Positions 22,128-22,526 of a DNA stretch of 22,526 nucleotides are shown in pieces (within the stretch, counting starts at the first letter, position 1; each line of letters starts with the position of its first letter). Below the pieces are notes generated by a model. That model was not told the DNA's origin and searched no databases. It saw only the letters and a list, made by a program, of their open reading frames with translations. This stretch comes from a virus: the IMG/VR virus record IMGVR_UViG_3300047375_000218, positions 1-22,526 of that record. One strand, written 5' to 3'. The translations under genes and the position numbers were made by a program.

Positions 22128-22249
22128 TTTAATGTGATTGTAGGGTGTGCGTAAACATAAAGTAAAGCCAAAACGCTCAATGCAAACATCGCTATCGTAA
22201 AGGCTAAAAGGTAGAATAGAATCTTTGTGGCTTTCTCTTGCTCATTCAT
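22124..22249 (-). CDS. 41-residue single-span membrane protein
   Basis: The ORF starts at ATG 22249-22247, directly after the second copy of the 26-base leader (which carries AAAGAGAG before the ATG). A charged start (MNEQEKATK) is followed by the hydrophobic span ILFYLLAFTIAMFALSVLAL and a short tail. This is the layout of a small membrane protein, such as an early accessory protein or a holin-like peptide. The next ORF overlaps its stop (ATGA). Confidence 0.62.
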   Translation of the reverse strand: MNEQEKATKILFYLLAFTIAMFALSVLALLYVYAHPTITLK

Positions 22250-22272
22250 CTCTCTTTGGTTTTAAAGGTTAA
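22247..22272 (-). repeat. 26-base leader repeat, copy next to the membrane protein
   Basis: The minus strand reads TTAACCTTTAAAACCAAAGA then GAGATG here. It matches 22365-22340 at 25 of 26 bases. The copies are offset by 93 bases. It contains the purine-rich AAAGAGAG just before the ATG and probably serves as a ribosome binding site and leader. Confidence 0.8.
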
Positions 22273-22339
22273 TAATGCCAGTAATCTGTTTTAATGGCAA
22301 AAGTTAGTGGTTTCAGTTGTCAAGTAATCCTTAACTACT
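22273..22339 (-). other. Short intergenic stretch between the two leader repeats
   Basis: These 67 bases hold the three-codon ORF's tail, a weak inverted pair (TGCCA and TGGCA, 14-base loop) and two copies of GATTACT. No ORF longer than a few codons and no full promoter is visible. Confidence 0.5.
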
Positions 22340-22365
22340 CATCTCTCTTTGGTGTTAAAGGTTAA
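22340..22365 (-). repeat. 26-base leader repeat, copy without a gene
   Basis: This copy also ends in GAGATG, but the frame that follows reads ATG AGT AGT TAA, so it encodes only three residues. Its upstream end touches the T run of the terminator-like element. A lost or replaced gene, or a leader peptide, would explain it (inference). Confidence 0.75.
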
Positions 22366-22437
22366 AAAAGACCCCATTAACTGCGTGTACTTTGCAGAGC
22401 CTACTTCGCCTTGTTCTTATGGGTAAGGGGTGGGGTC
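22364..22437 (-). terminator. Structured terminator-like or small RNA element
   Basis: On the minus strand GACCCCA (22437-22431) can pair with TGGGGTC (22376-22370), followed at once by six T (22369-22364). Between the arms are two small hairpins: CTTA-CCCA-TAAG (22427-22416) and CTGC-N9-GCAG (22397-22381). This makes a three-way junction closed by the outer stem. The whole lies just after the stop of the partial gene. A plain terminator with an unusually large loop, or a structured small RNA, are both possible. Confidence 0.6.
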
Positions 22438-22442
22438 ATCTC

Positions 22443-22526
22443 TTAAATATCTATTTCAAATTTAGGCGTTGGTTTATCAAGCCATTGTATAGGGAAATTC
22501 AAAACTTCCATAACCTTAAACAAAGT
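22443..22526 (-). CDS. C-terminal end of an unknown gene (cut by window edge)
   Basis: The frame is open from the right edge to TAA 22445-22443, giving 27 residues that include LFKVMEVLNFPIQWLDKPTP and end KFEIDI. This is too short to name. It precedes the terminator-like element, so it is probably the last gene of the unit to the right. Confidence 0.55.
   Translation of the reverse strand, partial: TLFKVMEVLNFPIQWLDKPTPKFEIDI

Noticed and set aside
22273-22317. Inverted pair TGCCA/TGGCA as an operator
   Set aside because: Five pairs with a 14-base loop in A/T-rich DNA are expected by chance, and there is no second copy.
22318-22323. TTGACA on the minus strand, like a sigma-70 -35 box
   Set aside because: No matching -10 box lies 16-18 bases downstream, and the Bacteroidota type TAnnTTTG element is also not well placed (TAACTTTTG only 14 bases away).
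1-22526. tRNA genes, CRISPR arrays and insertion sequences
   Set aside because: I looked for cloverleaf-like runs, regularly spaced repeats, transposase motifs and terminal inverted repeats and saw none. A tRNA scan would be decisive, but there is little room between genes.

Overview
This window is a near-contiguous stretch of a tailed double-stranded DNA phage (or prophage) with an HK97-type head and a long non-contractile (siphovirus) tail. All genes that I can support lie on the minus strand, so the biological reading order runs from the right edge (22526) to the left edge (1). The host is probably a member of the Bacteroidota. The evidence is two promoters of the TTTG-N19-TAnnTTT type used in that phylum, mostly weak or absent Shine-Dalgarno sequences, and several gene types familiar from flavobacterial and Bacteroides phages. 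No integrase, repressor, tRNA or CRISPR array is visible, so lifestyle cannot be decided. Both ends are cut inside genes.

Right part (22526-17638), early and DNA-metabolism genes: the tail end of an unknown gene, a structured terminator-like element, a duplicated 26-base leader, three tiny ORFs (one a membrane protein, one Cys-rich), a RusA-type Holliday junction resolvase, a PD-(D/E)XK nuclease-like protein, a 654-residue primase-polymerase/RepA-like ATPase fusion, a small charged protein, an M15 peptidase (likely endolysin), two small unknowns, a second PD-(D/E)XK-like nuclease and another small protein. Most junctions overlap by 1-20 bases (TAATG or ATGA), which indicates one polycistronic, translationally coupled unit.

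Packaging (17635-15211): an HNH nuclease, a P27-type small terminase and a large terminase. This combination is typical of cos-packaging phages. The 99-base gap between HNH and the small terminase contains a hairpin and is a candidate cos or control region.

Accessory island (15211-13614): where the portal gene would usually follow the terminase directly, there are seven small genes. Two of them (145 and 79 residues) each have their own copy of a 37-base promoter/leader cassette. A textbook terminator with a GCGA tetraloop ends the first of these two units.

Head and tail (13545-1): portal, a prohead protease carrying two extra N-terminal domains, major capsid protein, a small protein, connector, head-tail joining proteins, tail terminator, a second small protein resembling the first, tail tube, tail chaperone with a very clear -1 programmed frameshift (A AAA AAG plus a strong hairpin), tape measure, a large tail-tip protein, a lectin-like protein, a BppU-N-like protein, a tiny hydrophobic protein, and the start of a repeat-containing tail fibre that runs off the left edge.

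No stretch longer than 300 bases lacks a gene. The largest intergenic regions are 22250-22442, 14434-14558 and 17237-17335, and each is described below.
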